Positions 1 through 5,056 of a stretch of 5,081 bases of DNA are shown one piece after another. Numbering within the stretch: the stretch's first letter is position 1; each line of letters opens with the position of its first letter. Where the stretch lies: the NCBI GenBank assembly GCA_004292985.1, contig RDXT01000483.1, positions 1-5,081 of the forward strand. Reading direction: 5' to 3'. A program made the translations under genes and the position numbers. Below the pieces are notes generated by a model. That model was not told where the DNA came from and did no database searches. It saw nothing but the letters and a program-made list of their open reading frames with translations. The DNA is from Bacteroidota bacterium. GTDB taxonomy: Bacteria; Bacteroidota; Bacteroidia; J057.

Positions 1-1
1 T

Positions 2-955
2 TCCGGGGCGGTAGTGATCCGGGCGGGCCTGAGCCGCTTCGGGCAGCCGACTCCCTTCCGCGGCGTAAACCCCAATGACCTCAAACTTTCCAGCCGCGAC
101 ACGGCGGGTAAACTTTCTGCCTTTGAGTATGTGGGGGTTCAAAAAACAGGCCCGGGCTACCATGCACATCCCAATCAGGACGAGGTATTTTATGTCGTTT
201 CCGGCGAATACATTTTTCAGGTAGGCCCTGACAAACAGCTACTTAAGGCGGGCGATCTGATTTTTCTGCCCCGCAATGCCCCCCATACCTGGGTGCAGGT
301 TTCGGAGCGCGGACAGCTTTTTTACTTTCTGCAGCCCGCCGGAAAAATGGAGGAATTTTTCCTGAAAATGACCGAAAGCGGCGGTAAATCCAGTCCGGAG
401 GAAATGAAGCGCATCAACGCCGAGCATGGGATCGTACCCTACGGCCCGCCGATCTCCGCAGAAGGGCCTCACACCCTCAGCGAAAGTGTGCAGCAGGGAT
501 TTGTGCTGCGCGCAGGCAAGAGCCGCAGCGGCGAGGCAGTCAAAATCAATGGCCTCAGTCCCAACGATGTCAAGGTCTCGGGCAGCGATACCAACGGCGA
601 GCTTTCTATTTTTGAGTACAGCGGAAACGAACTGGGTGGCCCGCCGCTGCATGTGCACCCGCAGCAGGATGAAGTATTTTACCTTACCGAAGGGCGCTAT
701 CTTTTCCAGTGCGGGGAAGAGCGTTTTACCCTGGAGGCGGGCGATATGATTTTCCTGCCGCGCAATGTACCGCATACCTGGGCGCAACTGACGCCAAGTG
801 GCAAAATGCTCTTTTTCTTCCAGCCTGCGGGTAAAATGGAGGCTTTTTTCAGTACCCTGGGCAAGATGAGCGGTCCGCCTGCCTCACCCGAAGCGGGCGC
901 AAAACTCTTCACAGACCATGACATGCAGGTGGTAGGGCCGCCGCTGAAATACTAA
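2..955 (+). CDS. Two-domain (bicupin) cupin protein, 5' end outside window
   Basis: This is a tandem duplication of a cupin_2 beta-barrel. Numbering from the GTG at 14 as residue 1, domain 1 has H50-x-H52-x4-E57 followed by GDLIFLPRNAPHTW with H91. Domain 2 has H213-x-H215-x4-E220 and GDMIFLPRNVPHTW with H254. Both halves therefore keep the complete three-His/one-Glu metal site. Each half also has a tail with QPAGKMExFF and a terminal GPP, so the whole unit was duplicated, not only the barrel. The reading frame stays open to base 2 (codons for S-G-A-V before the GTG), and domain 2 aligns from GFVLRAG while domain 1 shows VVIRAG. I therefore take the GTG as internal and the gene as 5'-truncated by the window. 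No signal peptide can be judged. Bicupins of this shape include quercetin dioxygenase-like and other metal-dependent enzymes, but the substrate cannot be read from sequence. The fold call is very secure; the activity is not assigned. Confidence 0.9.
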   Translation, partial: SGAVVIRAGLSRFGQPTPFRGVNPNDLKLSSRDTAGKLSAFEYVGVQKTGPGYHAHPNQDEVFYVVSGEYIFQVGPDKQLLKAGDLIFLPRNAPHTWVQVSERGQLFYFLQPAGKMEEFFLKMTESGGKSSPEEMKRINAEHGIVPYGPPISAEGPHTLSESVQQGFVLRAGKSRSGEAVKINGLSPNDVKVSGSDTNGELSIFEYSGNELGGPPLHVHPQQDEVFYLTEGRYLFQCGEERFTLEAGDMIFLPRNVPHTWAQLTPSGKMLFFFQPAGKMEAFFSTLGKMSGPPASPEAGAKLFTDHDMQVVGPPLKY

Positions 956-961
956 GAGTCT

Positions 962-1033
962 GGTGGGGGCGTAAGGCAATTCCGTACGCTGCAAACGCAG
1001 AAAAAGCTGGGCGACTAAGTCCGCTCCCCCACC
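962..1033. other. Structured non-coding spacer, multi-arm inverted repeat
   Basis: GGTGGGGG at 962-969 is perfectly complementary to CCCCCACC at 1026-1033, closing a 56-base interior. Inside it, CGTA 970-973 pairs with TACG 985-988, with GG/CC further in. CTGC 989-992 pairs with GCAG 997-1000 around AAAC. A weaker third arm can form from AGC 1005-1007 with GCT 1023-1025. The outline is cloverleaf-like, but it lacks tRNA hallmarks such as the TTC T-loop. It lies just downstream of the cupin stop and may take part in transcription termination or be a dispersed palindromic element. I see no coding potential here. The pairings are read directly; the role is unknown. Confidence 0.35.
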
Positions 1034-1046
1034 CCATACGCTATCC

Positions 1047-1073
1047 TATCCGCATCCGCCGATGGATGGGATA
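1047..1073. terminator. Hairpin between convergent cupin and doxX genes, possible bidirectional terminator
   Basis: TATCC 1047-1051 and CATCC 1053-1057 pair with GGATA 1069-1073 and GGATG 1064-1068. This gives a 10-bp stem interrupted only by bulged G1052, with the six-base loop GCCGAT. It begins 20 bases after the doxX stop codon on the minus strand, and about 90 bases after the cupin stop on the plus strand, which suits a shared terminator. Neither side has a strong T-run, so it does not match a classical intrinsic terminator. Confidence 0.4.
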
Positions 1074-1093
1074 TGAGTTTGTGATGGACCGCG

Positions 1094-1513
1094 TCAGAAA
1101 GGCTTTTTTGTAGCAAACAACGCTCCGTCCACACTCCAGGCCCCCGGACCATAGAAAAAAAAGACCAGTCCCATCATCACAAACATAAATGGGTGCTGAT
1201 CTTCGTACCAAAAACGACCCTGGCCTATGAAAAAGGTGACATAGGTCAGGGTTCCTATACATATGACTGCACCTATGCGGGTAAATAGCCCCAGAAACAG
1301 GGATACCCCCGCGACAAACTCTGCCGTTTTGCCAATATATGCAAGCAAAAGTCCGTTAGGCCCCTTAAAGGCCTCCCAATCGGTGTAGCTTTTCATCAGT
1401 TCAGGCTGAAAAATCTCTTTTCCGTGGTAAATGAGCAGCAAACCGAAGAGAATGCGGATCGCGGCTATGCTTTGGTCGGGCCAGAGGGCGGCGGGGGAGA
1501 AAAATTTGCGCAT
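1094..1513 (-). CDS. DoxX family inner-membrane protein
   Basis: This is a 139-residue, highly hydrophobic protein with about four membrane segments near residues 17-34, 54-77, 80-97 and 108-122. The first carries the DoxX-type R-I-L-F-G-L-L-L-I-Y-H-G-K-E element. The second and third contain A-x-x-G-K-T-A-E-F-x-A-G-V-S-L-F-L-G-L-F-T-R. These, with the small size, are typical of the DoxX/DoxD-like family, whose members sit in the cytoplasmic membrane and are mostly of unknown or redox-related function. I chose the ATG at 1513. The frame continues upstream to 1666, but that adds a charged, unrelated 51-residue stretch running into the divergent neighbour's coding region, whereas MRKFFSPAALWPDQS is a normal DoxX amino terminus. 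No clear ribosome binding site precedes it, as is common in Bacteroidota. It is divergent from the DUF2141 gene and convergent with the cupin gene. The family call is solid; no substrate is assigned. Confidence 0.85.
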   Translation of the reverse strand: MRKFFSPAALWPDQSIAAIRILFGLLLIYHGKEIFQPELMKSYTDWEAFKGPNGLLLAYIGKTAEFVAGVSLFLGLFTRIGAVICIGTLTYVTFFIGQGRFWYEDQHPFMFVMMGLVFFFYGPGAWSVDGALFATKKPF

Positions 1514-1613
1514 ACAAGGGGTTAGATGGGTGTAAGTAAATATATGTGTTTGGACAAAACTTCGCCACTTTTTCTGCGTTGTTTTATTGAACTCATACAA
1601 AAGCATAACATCT
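1514..1613. promoter_or_regulatory. Divergent intergenic region expected to hold the doxX and DUF2141 promoters
   Basis: The doxX and DUF2141 genes point away from each other across 100 bp, and neither has a co-directional gene upstream, so both promoters should lie here or just inside the flanking genes. On the minus strand, TATATTTA (1537-1544) resembles the Bacteroidota -7 box TAnnTTTG. The nearest TTG element, complementary to 1555-1557, is only about 10 bases away instead of the usual spacing near 19. I could not pick a confident -33/-7 pair on either strand. Confidence 0.4.
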
Positions 1614-2051
1614 ATGGTCCGCATTGGAATTCTTTCCCTGATCCTCCTTTTCCTCTCCGGAAGCACCGTTCCTCCCGCCCAAAACGTCGAGATTCATGTA
1701 AAAGGCATCCGCTCCGGCAATGGCACCATCCGGATCGGCGTATTTACCGACCAGGAAAGCTTCGAAAGAGAAGTACCTTCGCAGCGCATCATTCTCGCCA
1801 AAACAGGCTTGTCAAATCAGGAGATCGTCTCACGGGTTAGTTTGGGCCCCGGCGTATATGGCCTCTCCATTCTCGACGACGAAAGCGGCAATGAAAAGAT
1901 GGACTTCAACTTCATCGGCATCCCTTTGGAGGGCTTCGGCTTCTCCAACTACTACCATACCGGATTCTCCAAGCCGCAGTTCGACAAGTTCAAGTTCCAG
2001 ATTTCGGGTGGCGAAATGAAGCAGGTCGAGATCCGGGTAAGGTATATGTGA
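1614..2051 (+). CDS. Exported DUF2141 family protein
   Basis: This is a 145-residue protein. Residues 1-17 form a short positive/hydrophobic signal sequence (VRIGILSLILLFLSGS). A beta-rich DUF2141 domain fills the rest: EIHVKGIRSGNGTIRIGVF near 26-44, then L-D-D-E-S-G-N-E-K-M-D near 87-97, an acidic loop reminiscent of a calcium-binding turn. The family signature NFIGIPLEGFGFSN follows near 99-112. Proteins of this family are predicted periplasmic or surface-associated and have no established biochemical role. I chose the ATG at 1614. A TTG start at 1587 would add nine residues before the signal sequence and is less natural. Cleavage after A22 would leave Q23 as the mature amino terminus, which suits the tendency of Bacteroidota to have Gln after signal peptidase sites, although Pro at -3 is unfavourable. 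It is transcribed alone and converges on the permease gene. Confidence 0.85.
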   Translation: MVRIGILSLILLFLSGSTVPPAQNVEIHVKGIRSGNGTIRIGVFTDQESFEREVPSQRIILAKTGLSNQEIVSRVSLGPGVYGLSILDDESGNEKMDFNFIGIPLEGFGFSNYYHTGFSKPQFDKFKFQISGGEMKQVEIRVRYM

Positions 2052-2076
2052 GCAATGACTGACATCTGGGGAAAAG

Positions 2077-3357
2077 TCAGGCAGACTCCTGCTTTTTCTT
2101 CCCGAAATCCGCATCAAACCTCACTTTCAGCGCAATAAGCGCCGGAATCAGGCACACCACCGTCGCCCAGGTGAAAAAGCCGGGATAGCCCAGCCATTCC
2201 TGTACTTTTCCGCTGAACATCCCGGGAATCATCATGCCCAAGGCCATAAAAGAGGTGCCGATGGCGTAATGAGCCGCTTTGTAAGGGCCTTCGGACAAAT
2301 ACATCAGATACAGCAGAAATGCCGTAAATCCGAATCCGTAGCCCAAGGACTCGACCACCACACAGGATCCGATCAGCCAAAGGTTGGTTGGTTGTGCCAC
2401 AGAGAGGTAAATGTATAAGGCATTGGGGATGTTGATGGCGGCGATCATCCCCCAAAGGCATTTTTTCAGGCCATAGCGTGAGATGGCGATGCCTCCCAGA
2501 ATGCCTCCTGCCATCAGCGCGCCGATGCCCAGGGTGCCATAGAGTAAGCCCACCTGCTCCGTAGCCAGACCAAGACCGCCTTTGTCCCGTGGGTCGAGCA
2601 GAAAAGGAGAGGCAATTTTCACGAGCTGGGATTCGCCGATCCGGTAAAACAGCAGAAACAAAATGGCCCATACGATCCCGGGGCGGCGGAAATATGCCAC
2701 AAATATATGTGCAAAATCAGCAGCCATCTGGTTCACACTCCGCGCCTCCTGCTGATCTGTCGCCGGGTGAGGCAGCACAAACTGGTGATACAGCCCGGCA
2801 GCAAGCATAAGCAGCGCTACAAAAGCAAAGGTATAGGACCAGGCAAGCCCGGTAGGATAGGTTTTTTCTAACCAGCCTGCCAGAATAACAATCCCGCCCT
2901 GACCAAAAATCATGGCGATCCGGTAAAAGGTGGAGCGGATGCCCACAAAAAAGGACTGCTGCTCTTCGCGCAGGGCCAGGAGGTAAAATCCGTCGGCGGC
3001 AATGTCATGGGTAGCGGAGGCAAAGGCCAGCAGCCAGAAAAAAGCCAGCGAAAGCCGCAGAAAATCACTGCCCGGCAAAGCCCAGGCTACGCCCGCCAGT
3101 CCGCCACCGATCAGAACCTGCATCGAGGTAATCCAGCCCCGCCGGGTGCCAATGATCTCGACCAGGGGGCTCCACGCAAATTTGATCACCCAGGGCAGAT
3201 ACAGCCAACTGGTGTACAGGGCGAGGTCTGCATTGCTCAGTCCCATCCGTTTGAAGAGGATGGTAGAGACCGTCATGACCATCAGGTAAGGGACACCTTC
3301 GATAAAATAGAGCGAGGGAATCCATGCCCAGGGGGAGCGGGAAGCGGTTCGGTTCAT
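2077..3357 (-). CDS. MFS permease of the AmpG-like (PAT) family
   Basis: This 426-residue protein has about twelve hydrophobic segments, the usual size for a major facilitator permease. Family marks are the amino-terminal SLYFIEGVPY (15-24), LYLPWVIKFAWSPLVEIIGTRRGW across 53-75 (the MFS loop 2-3 motif with R72-R73), and A-T-H-D-I-A-A-D-G-F at 115-124, which corresponds to the conserved SQD-type motif of AmpG. AmpG in enterobacteria imports anhydromuropeptides for cell-wall recycling. Relatives in Bacteroidota are often simply called MFS transporters, so the cargo here is uncertain. The carboxyl end is a basic cytoplasmic tail (KKKQESA). The ATG at 3357 is the only start that keeps the first membrane helix; the frame is closed by a stop at 3379-3381. 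It begins two bases after the toxin stop (TAA-GA-ATG) without a visible ribosome binding site, suggesting translational coupling or a junction made by insertion. The family call is strong; the substrate is inferred only. Confidence 0.88.
   Translation of the reverse strand: MNRTASRSPWAWIPSLYFIEGVPYLMVMTVSTILFKRMGLSNADLALYTSWLYLPWVIKFAWSPLVEIIGTRRGWITSMQVLIGGGLAGVAWALPGSDFLRLSLAFFWLLAFASATHDIAADGFYLLALREEQQSFFVGIRSTFYRIAMIFGQGGIVILAGWLEKTYPTGLAWSYTFAFVALLMLAAGLYHQFVLPHPATDQQEARSVNQMAADFAHIFVAYFRRPGIVWAILFLLFYRIGESQLVKIASPFLLDPRDKGGLGLATEQVGLLYGTLGIGALMAGGILGGIAISRYGLKKCLWGMIAAINIPNALYIYLSVAQPTNLWLIGSCVVVESLGYGFGFTAFLLYLMYLSEGPYKAAHYAIGTSFMALGMMIPGMFSGKVQEWLGYPGFFTWATVVCLIPALIALKVRFDADFGKKKQESA
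2079..2100 (+). terminator. Possible intrinsic terminator of the DUF2141 gene, inside the permease 3' end
   Basis: GCAG 2081-2084 pairs with CTGC 2089-2092 around ACTC. The stem extends by a G-T and an A-T pair to 2079/2094, and the T-rich run TTTTTCTT follows. It starts 28 bases after the DUF2141 stop. It overlaps the last codons and stop of the convergent permease gene. A second inverted repeat, CTGAC 2059-2063 with GTCAG 2076-2080, lies just before it. The stem is short, so this is tentative. Confidence 0.4.
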
Positions 3358-3359
3358 TC

Positions 3360-3752
3360 TTAGGCAAGCTGAAATGGATCAAGCAACTGCAAGTTGGGAA
3401 TTCGCGCAAAATCCGATGTATTTCGCGTAATTAAAATGAATTCATGAACTCTTGCCGTCGCAGCAATGATTGCGTCTGGAAGCTTCAATCGGTGTTTTTT
3501 GCGTATCTCAATGGTCTCATTTACCACATTAGCACCAAGTTCCCATATGACCGACTCATCAATAAAGGTTTCCAGAACACGATAATCTGATATGGAGTCT
3601 GTATTCCAGCAAAGAAGCTCTATTTTGCTAATGATAGAAAGATTGATTTCGACATTGATGTACTCATCAAGTATTGCAGCAGACTTCTCCGGGAGTCGGC
3701 CATGCAAATAATAGATGACTGTATTCGTGTCTAAGAGATACGATGGTCCCAT
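3360..3752 (-). CDS. vapC: PIN-domain ribonuclease toxin, VapC-like
   Basis: This is a 130-residue single PIN domain, the normal length for a VapC toxin. The acidic metal-binding set is complete: D8 in YLLDTNTVIYYLHG, E45 in ISKIELL, D93 in KLPDAIIAATA and D114 in TRNTSDF, with N10 and the T-R-N-x-x-D-F motif also present. VapC proteins are magnesium-dependent endoribonucleases acting in the cytoplasm on tRNA or rRNA and are held inactive by a partner antitoxin. The target of this one cannot be predicted. The ATG at 3752 lies inside the end of the antitoxin frame (22-bp overlap) and has a purine-rich AAGAAG stretch just upstream, so translation is probably coupled. No residue essential to the fold is missing, so the toxin appears intact. 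Base composition is AT-rich relative to the neighbours, which suggests horizontal acquisition. Confidence 0.9.
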   Translation of the reverse strand: MGPSYLLDTNTVIYYLHGRLPEKSAAILDEYINVEINLSIISKIELLCWNTDSISDYRVLETFIDESVIWELGANVVNETIEIRKKHRLKLPDAIIAATARVHEFILITRNTSDFARIPNLQLLDPFQLA

Positions 3753-3946
3753 TCGCTTCTTATCTCTTTTAGTTGCTCCTCAATCTCGCTCATAGGCCGC
3801 TTTGTCATGGCTCCCCTGAACCTTGAGGCCCGGCTTTTGACAAGCTCATTTTTGTTCTCAATCAACTCCACAGCATACACGCGCAGCAAATCTTCGATCA
3901 GTGCGGCCGCATAGTCCTTTCGGATACGGAGATAATATGTCTGCAT
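3731..3946 (-). CDS. Putative antitoxin of the VapC-like pair
   Basis: This is a 71-residue protein encoded directly upstream of, and overlapping, the PIN toxin. It starts with a strand-helix stretch (TYYLRIRKDYAAALIEDLLRVYAVELIE, about 3-30). A basic middle follows (KSRASRFRGAMTKR, about 37-50), then an acidic/basic amphipathic carboxyl helix (SEIEEQLKEIRSEWDHRI, about 53-70) of the kind that usually wraps the toxin. I do not recognise a classical AbrB, ribbon-helix-helix, HTH or Phd/YefM motif. The call therefore rests on size, gene order, overlap and the matching toxin. The two genes are probably co-transcribed, with the antitoxin first, as is usual. Whether it binds DNA for autoregulation is unknown. 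Confidence 0.75.
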   Translation of the reverse strand: MQTYYLRIRKDYAAALIEDLLRVYAVELIENKNELVKSRASRFRGAMTKRPMSEIEEQLKEIRSEWDHRIS

Positions 3947-3951
3947 CGCTC

Positions 3952-3980
3952 AAAATATATAAAAGCAATATACACAAAAA
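3952..3980 (-). promoter_or_regulatory. Weak candidate promoter of the toxin-antitoxin pair
   Basis: The 34-bp AT-rich gap upstream of the antitoxin contains TTTTTG (complement of 3975-3980) and TATATTTT (complement of 3952-3959). These resemble the Bacteroidota -33 TTTG and -7 TAnnTTTG boxes. The spacing of 15 is shorter than usual, and the implied start would be almost at the ATG. Read-through from the lipoprotein gene, which has no terminator here, is an equally good alternative. Confidence 0.22.
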
Positions 3981-4946
3981 CTACTCCCGATACACCACTT
4001 CGAGCAGCGTTTGGCCCACCGCCTTGAGGGTTTCTTTGGAAATGGCCTCTATATCGTCGCCGTGGGTATGCCAGTGCTCAAAAAAGCCCCTTGCATCGGG
4101 CTGGTCAATGATGTCTATGGCCTTGATCCCGCCGATTGTATTCACATACACGTGGTCATCAATAATCCCGTCGCTGCGCAGGGGCGTAAACAGATTGCCA
4201 TAGCCCAGACGCTCGGCATTGCGCCATACTTTTTCCACCACTTCGGGCGCATATTGCATAGACATCCCTTCTTTTACAAAGGTAGCCCCATTGGCCCCCA
4301 CCATATCGAGGTTGATCGCGTAGGCAGCCTGATAGCCCGGCTTGTGCTTGTTGCGCGACCAGTATTGCGAGCCGAGACAATAGGAATTTTCGACTTCCGA
4401 CATCCCATAATCCTCCACATCCCAGAGGATCAGGTCTATGCCCACATTCAGCGAATCTTTCCCCAGGTGACGGGCAATTTCGAGAAGGATAGCCACCCCG
4501 GAACCGCCGTCGTTGGCACCGGGAATCGGCTGGTTTTTGCGCACGGAATCCTGATCGGCGATGGGCCGCGTATCCCAGTGCGCTGTGAGCATGATCCGCT
4601 TCGTTTTTTCGGGATAAAAGGAGGCAATGATGTTTTTCATCGGCAGCTTGCTGCCATTGTAGGCAGTAACACTGGCCGTCTGCACCATCACCTCTGCCCC
4701 GGCAGCCCGGAAGGTCGCCGCCAGCCACTCCGCACATTGCGCATGCGCAGAAGTGCCCGGCACACGCGGACCGAAAGCCAGTTGTTTTTCAATATAGGCA
4801 AATGCAGTATCCGCCTGAAAATCAGGCACTTTTACCGCAGCCTTCGCTACCGGAGGTACTGCCGGTGTTTTTTTAGGCTCTTCTTTGCAGGCTGTCAGCA
4901 GCGTAGCTGCCAGTAGTCCTAATAACCAATAATAGCGCATATTCAT
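3981..4946 (-). CDS. M28-family glutaminyl-peptide cyclotransferase-like lipoprotein
   Basis: This is a 321-residue lipoprotein. The signal segment MNMRYYWLLGLLAATLLTAC ends in an L-T-A-C lipobox with C20, followed by K-E-E. The M28 zinc-peptidase fold follows: GPRVPGT (59-65), H123 and D125 in TAHWDTRP, D146 in GANDGGSG, the acidic pair E178-D179 in WDVEDYG, D214 in INLDMVGA, D263-D264-H265 and the final EHWHTHGDD with H291/H293/H295. The combination of GANDGGSG, EDYG, YCLGSQYW, IDDHVYVN and HTHGDD matches bacterial animal-type glutaminyl cyclases rather than true aminopeptidases. Such enzymes convert amino-terminal Gln to pyroglutamate on exported proteins. The Glu-Glu pair of classical members is Glu-Asp here. 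The ATG at 4946 is followed by a second Met codon two residues on, so the start could shift slightly. Length is normal. The gene stops 34 bp before the antitoxin gene, with no hairpin between them. Family assignment is strong; cyclase rather than peptidase activity is likely. Confidence 0.87.
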   Translation of the reverse strand: MNMRYYWLLGLLAATLLTACKEEPKKTPAVPPVAKAAVKVPDFQADTAFAYIEKQLAFGPRVPGTSAHAQCAEWLAATFRAAGAEVMVQTASVTAYNGSKLPMKNIIASFYPEKTKRIMLTAHWDTRPIADQDSVRKNQPIPGANDGGSGVAILLEIARHLGKDSLNVGIDLILWDVEDYGMSEVENSYCLGSQYWSRNKHKPGYQAAYAINLDMVGANGATFVKEGMSMQYAPEVVEKVWRNAERLGYGNLFTPLRSDGIIDDHVYVNTIGGIKAIDIIDQPDARGFFEHWHTHGDDIEAISKETLKAVGQTLLEVVYRE

Positions 4947-4962
4947 TATTACAAATCAAGGC

Positions 4963-4995
4963 TGGAAGCTCGTTGGAAGCTCGTTGGAAGCTCGT
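4963..4995. repeat. Three perfect tandem copies of an 11-bp unit
   Basis: TGGAAGCTCGT occurs at 4963-4973, 4974-4984 and 4985-4995 without a mismatch. The array begins 17 bases upstream of the lipoprotein ATG, so it occupies the leader or promoter region of that gene. The unit length is not a multiple of three and no reading frame crosses it. Confidence 0.95.
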
Positions 4996-5052
4996 TTCGG
5001 GTCGGAGACCACTCACGAGCGGAGCGGCGCTTCGATAAGACTCAGCGACCGC
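4990..5052. other. Nested inverted repeats, probable dispersed palindromic element
   Basis: GCTCGT 4990-4995 pairs with ACGAGC 5015-5020, enclosing GGTC 5000-5003 / GACC 5007-5010 with a three-base loop. A second hairpin follows directly: GCGGCGCT 5024-5031 with AGCGACCGC 5044-5052, eight pairs with one bulged A, around a 12-base loop. The left arm of the first hairpin is supplied by the last 11-bp repeat copy. The second hairpin resembles, from memory, palindromic CTTCGA...AAG...CTCAG elements scattered between genes in many bacteria; that identity is unverified. Confidence 0.45.
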
Positions 5053-5056
5053 GATT

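Noticed and set aside
239..787. A 182-codon minus-strand frame within the cupin gene
   Set aside because: It lies wholly antisense to two well-conserved cupin domains and has no family features of its own.
962..1034. A possible tRNA gene, given the cloverleaf-like pairing and a CCA-like end
   Set aside because: There is no T-loop TTC motif, no conserved D-loop GG, and the anticodon-like arm has only a four-base loop.
1587..1613. A TTG start for the DUF2141 protein
   Set aside because: It adds nine residues before a complete signal peptide that already begins with ATG at 1614, with no supporting ribosome binding site.
1514..1666. A 51-residue amino-terminal extension of the DoxX protein starting at 1666
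   Set aside because: The extension is charged, unlike DoxX proteins, and would run through the divergent promoter region into the DUF2141 coding sequence. The ATG at 1513 gives a standard family length.
2589..3363. Several plus-strand open frames opposite the permease
   Set aside because: They show no domains and lie antisense to a full twelve-helix MFS protein.
4011..4916. A 301-codon open frame on the plus strand, opposite the M28 lipoprotein gene
   Set aside because: Its translation shows no recognisable domain, while the minus strand encodes a complete M28 enzyme with a lipobox and all active-site motifs. The open antisense frame is a by-product of GC-rich codon usage.
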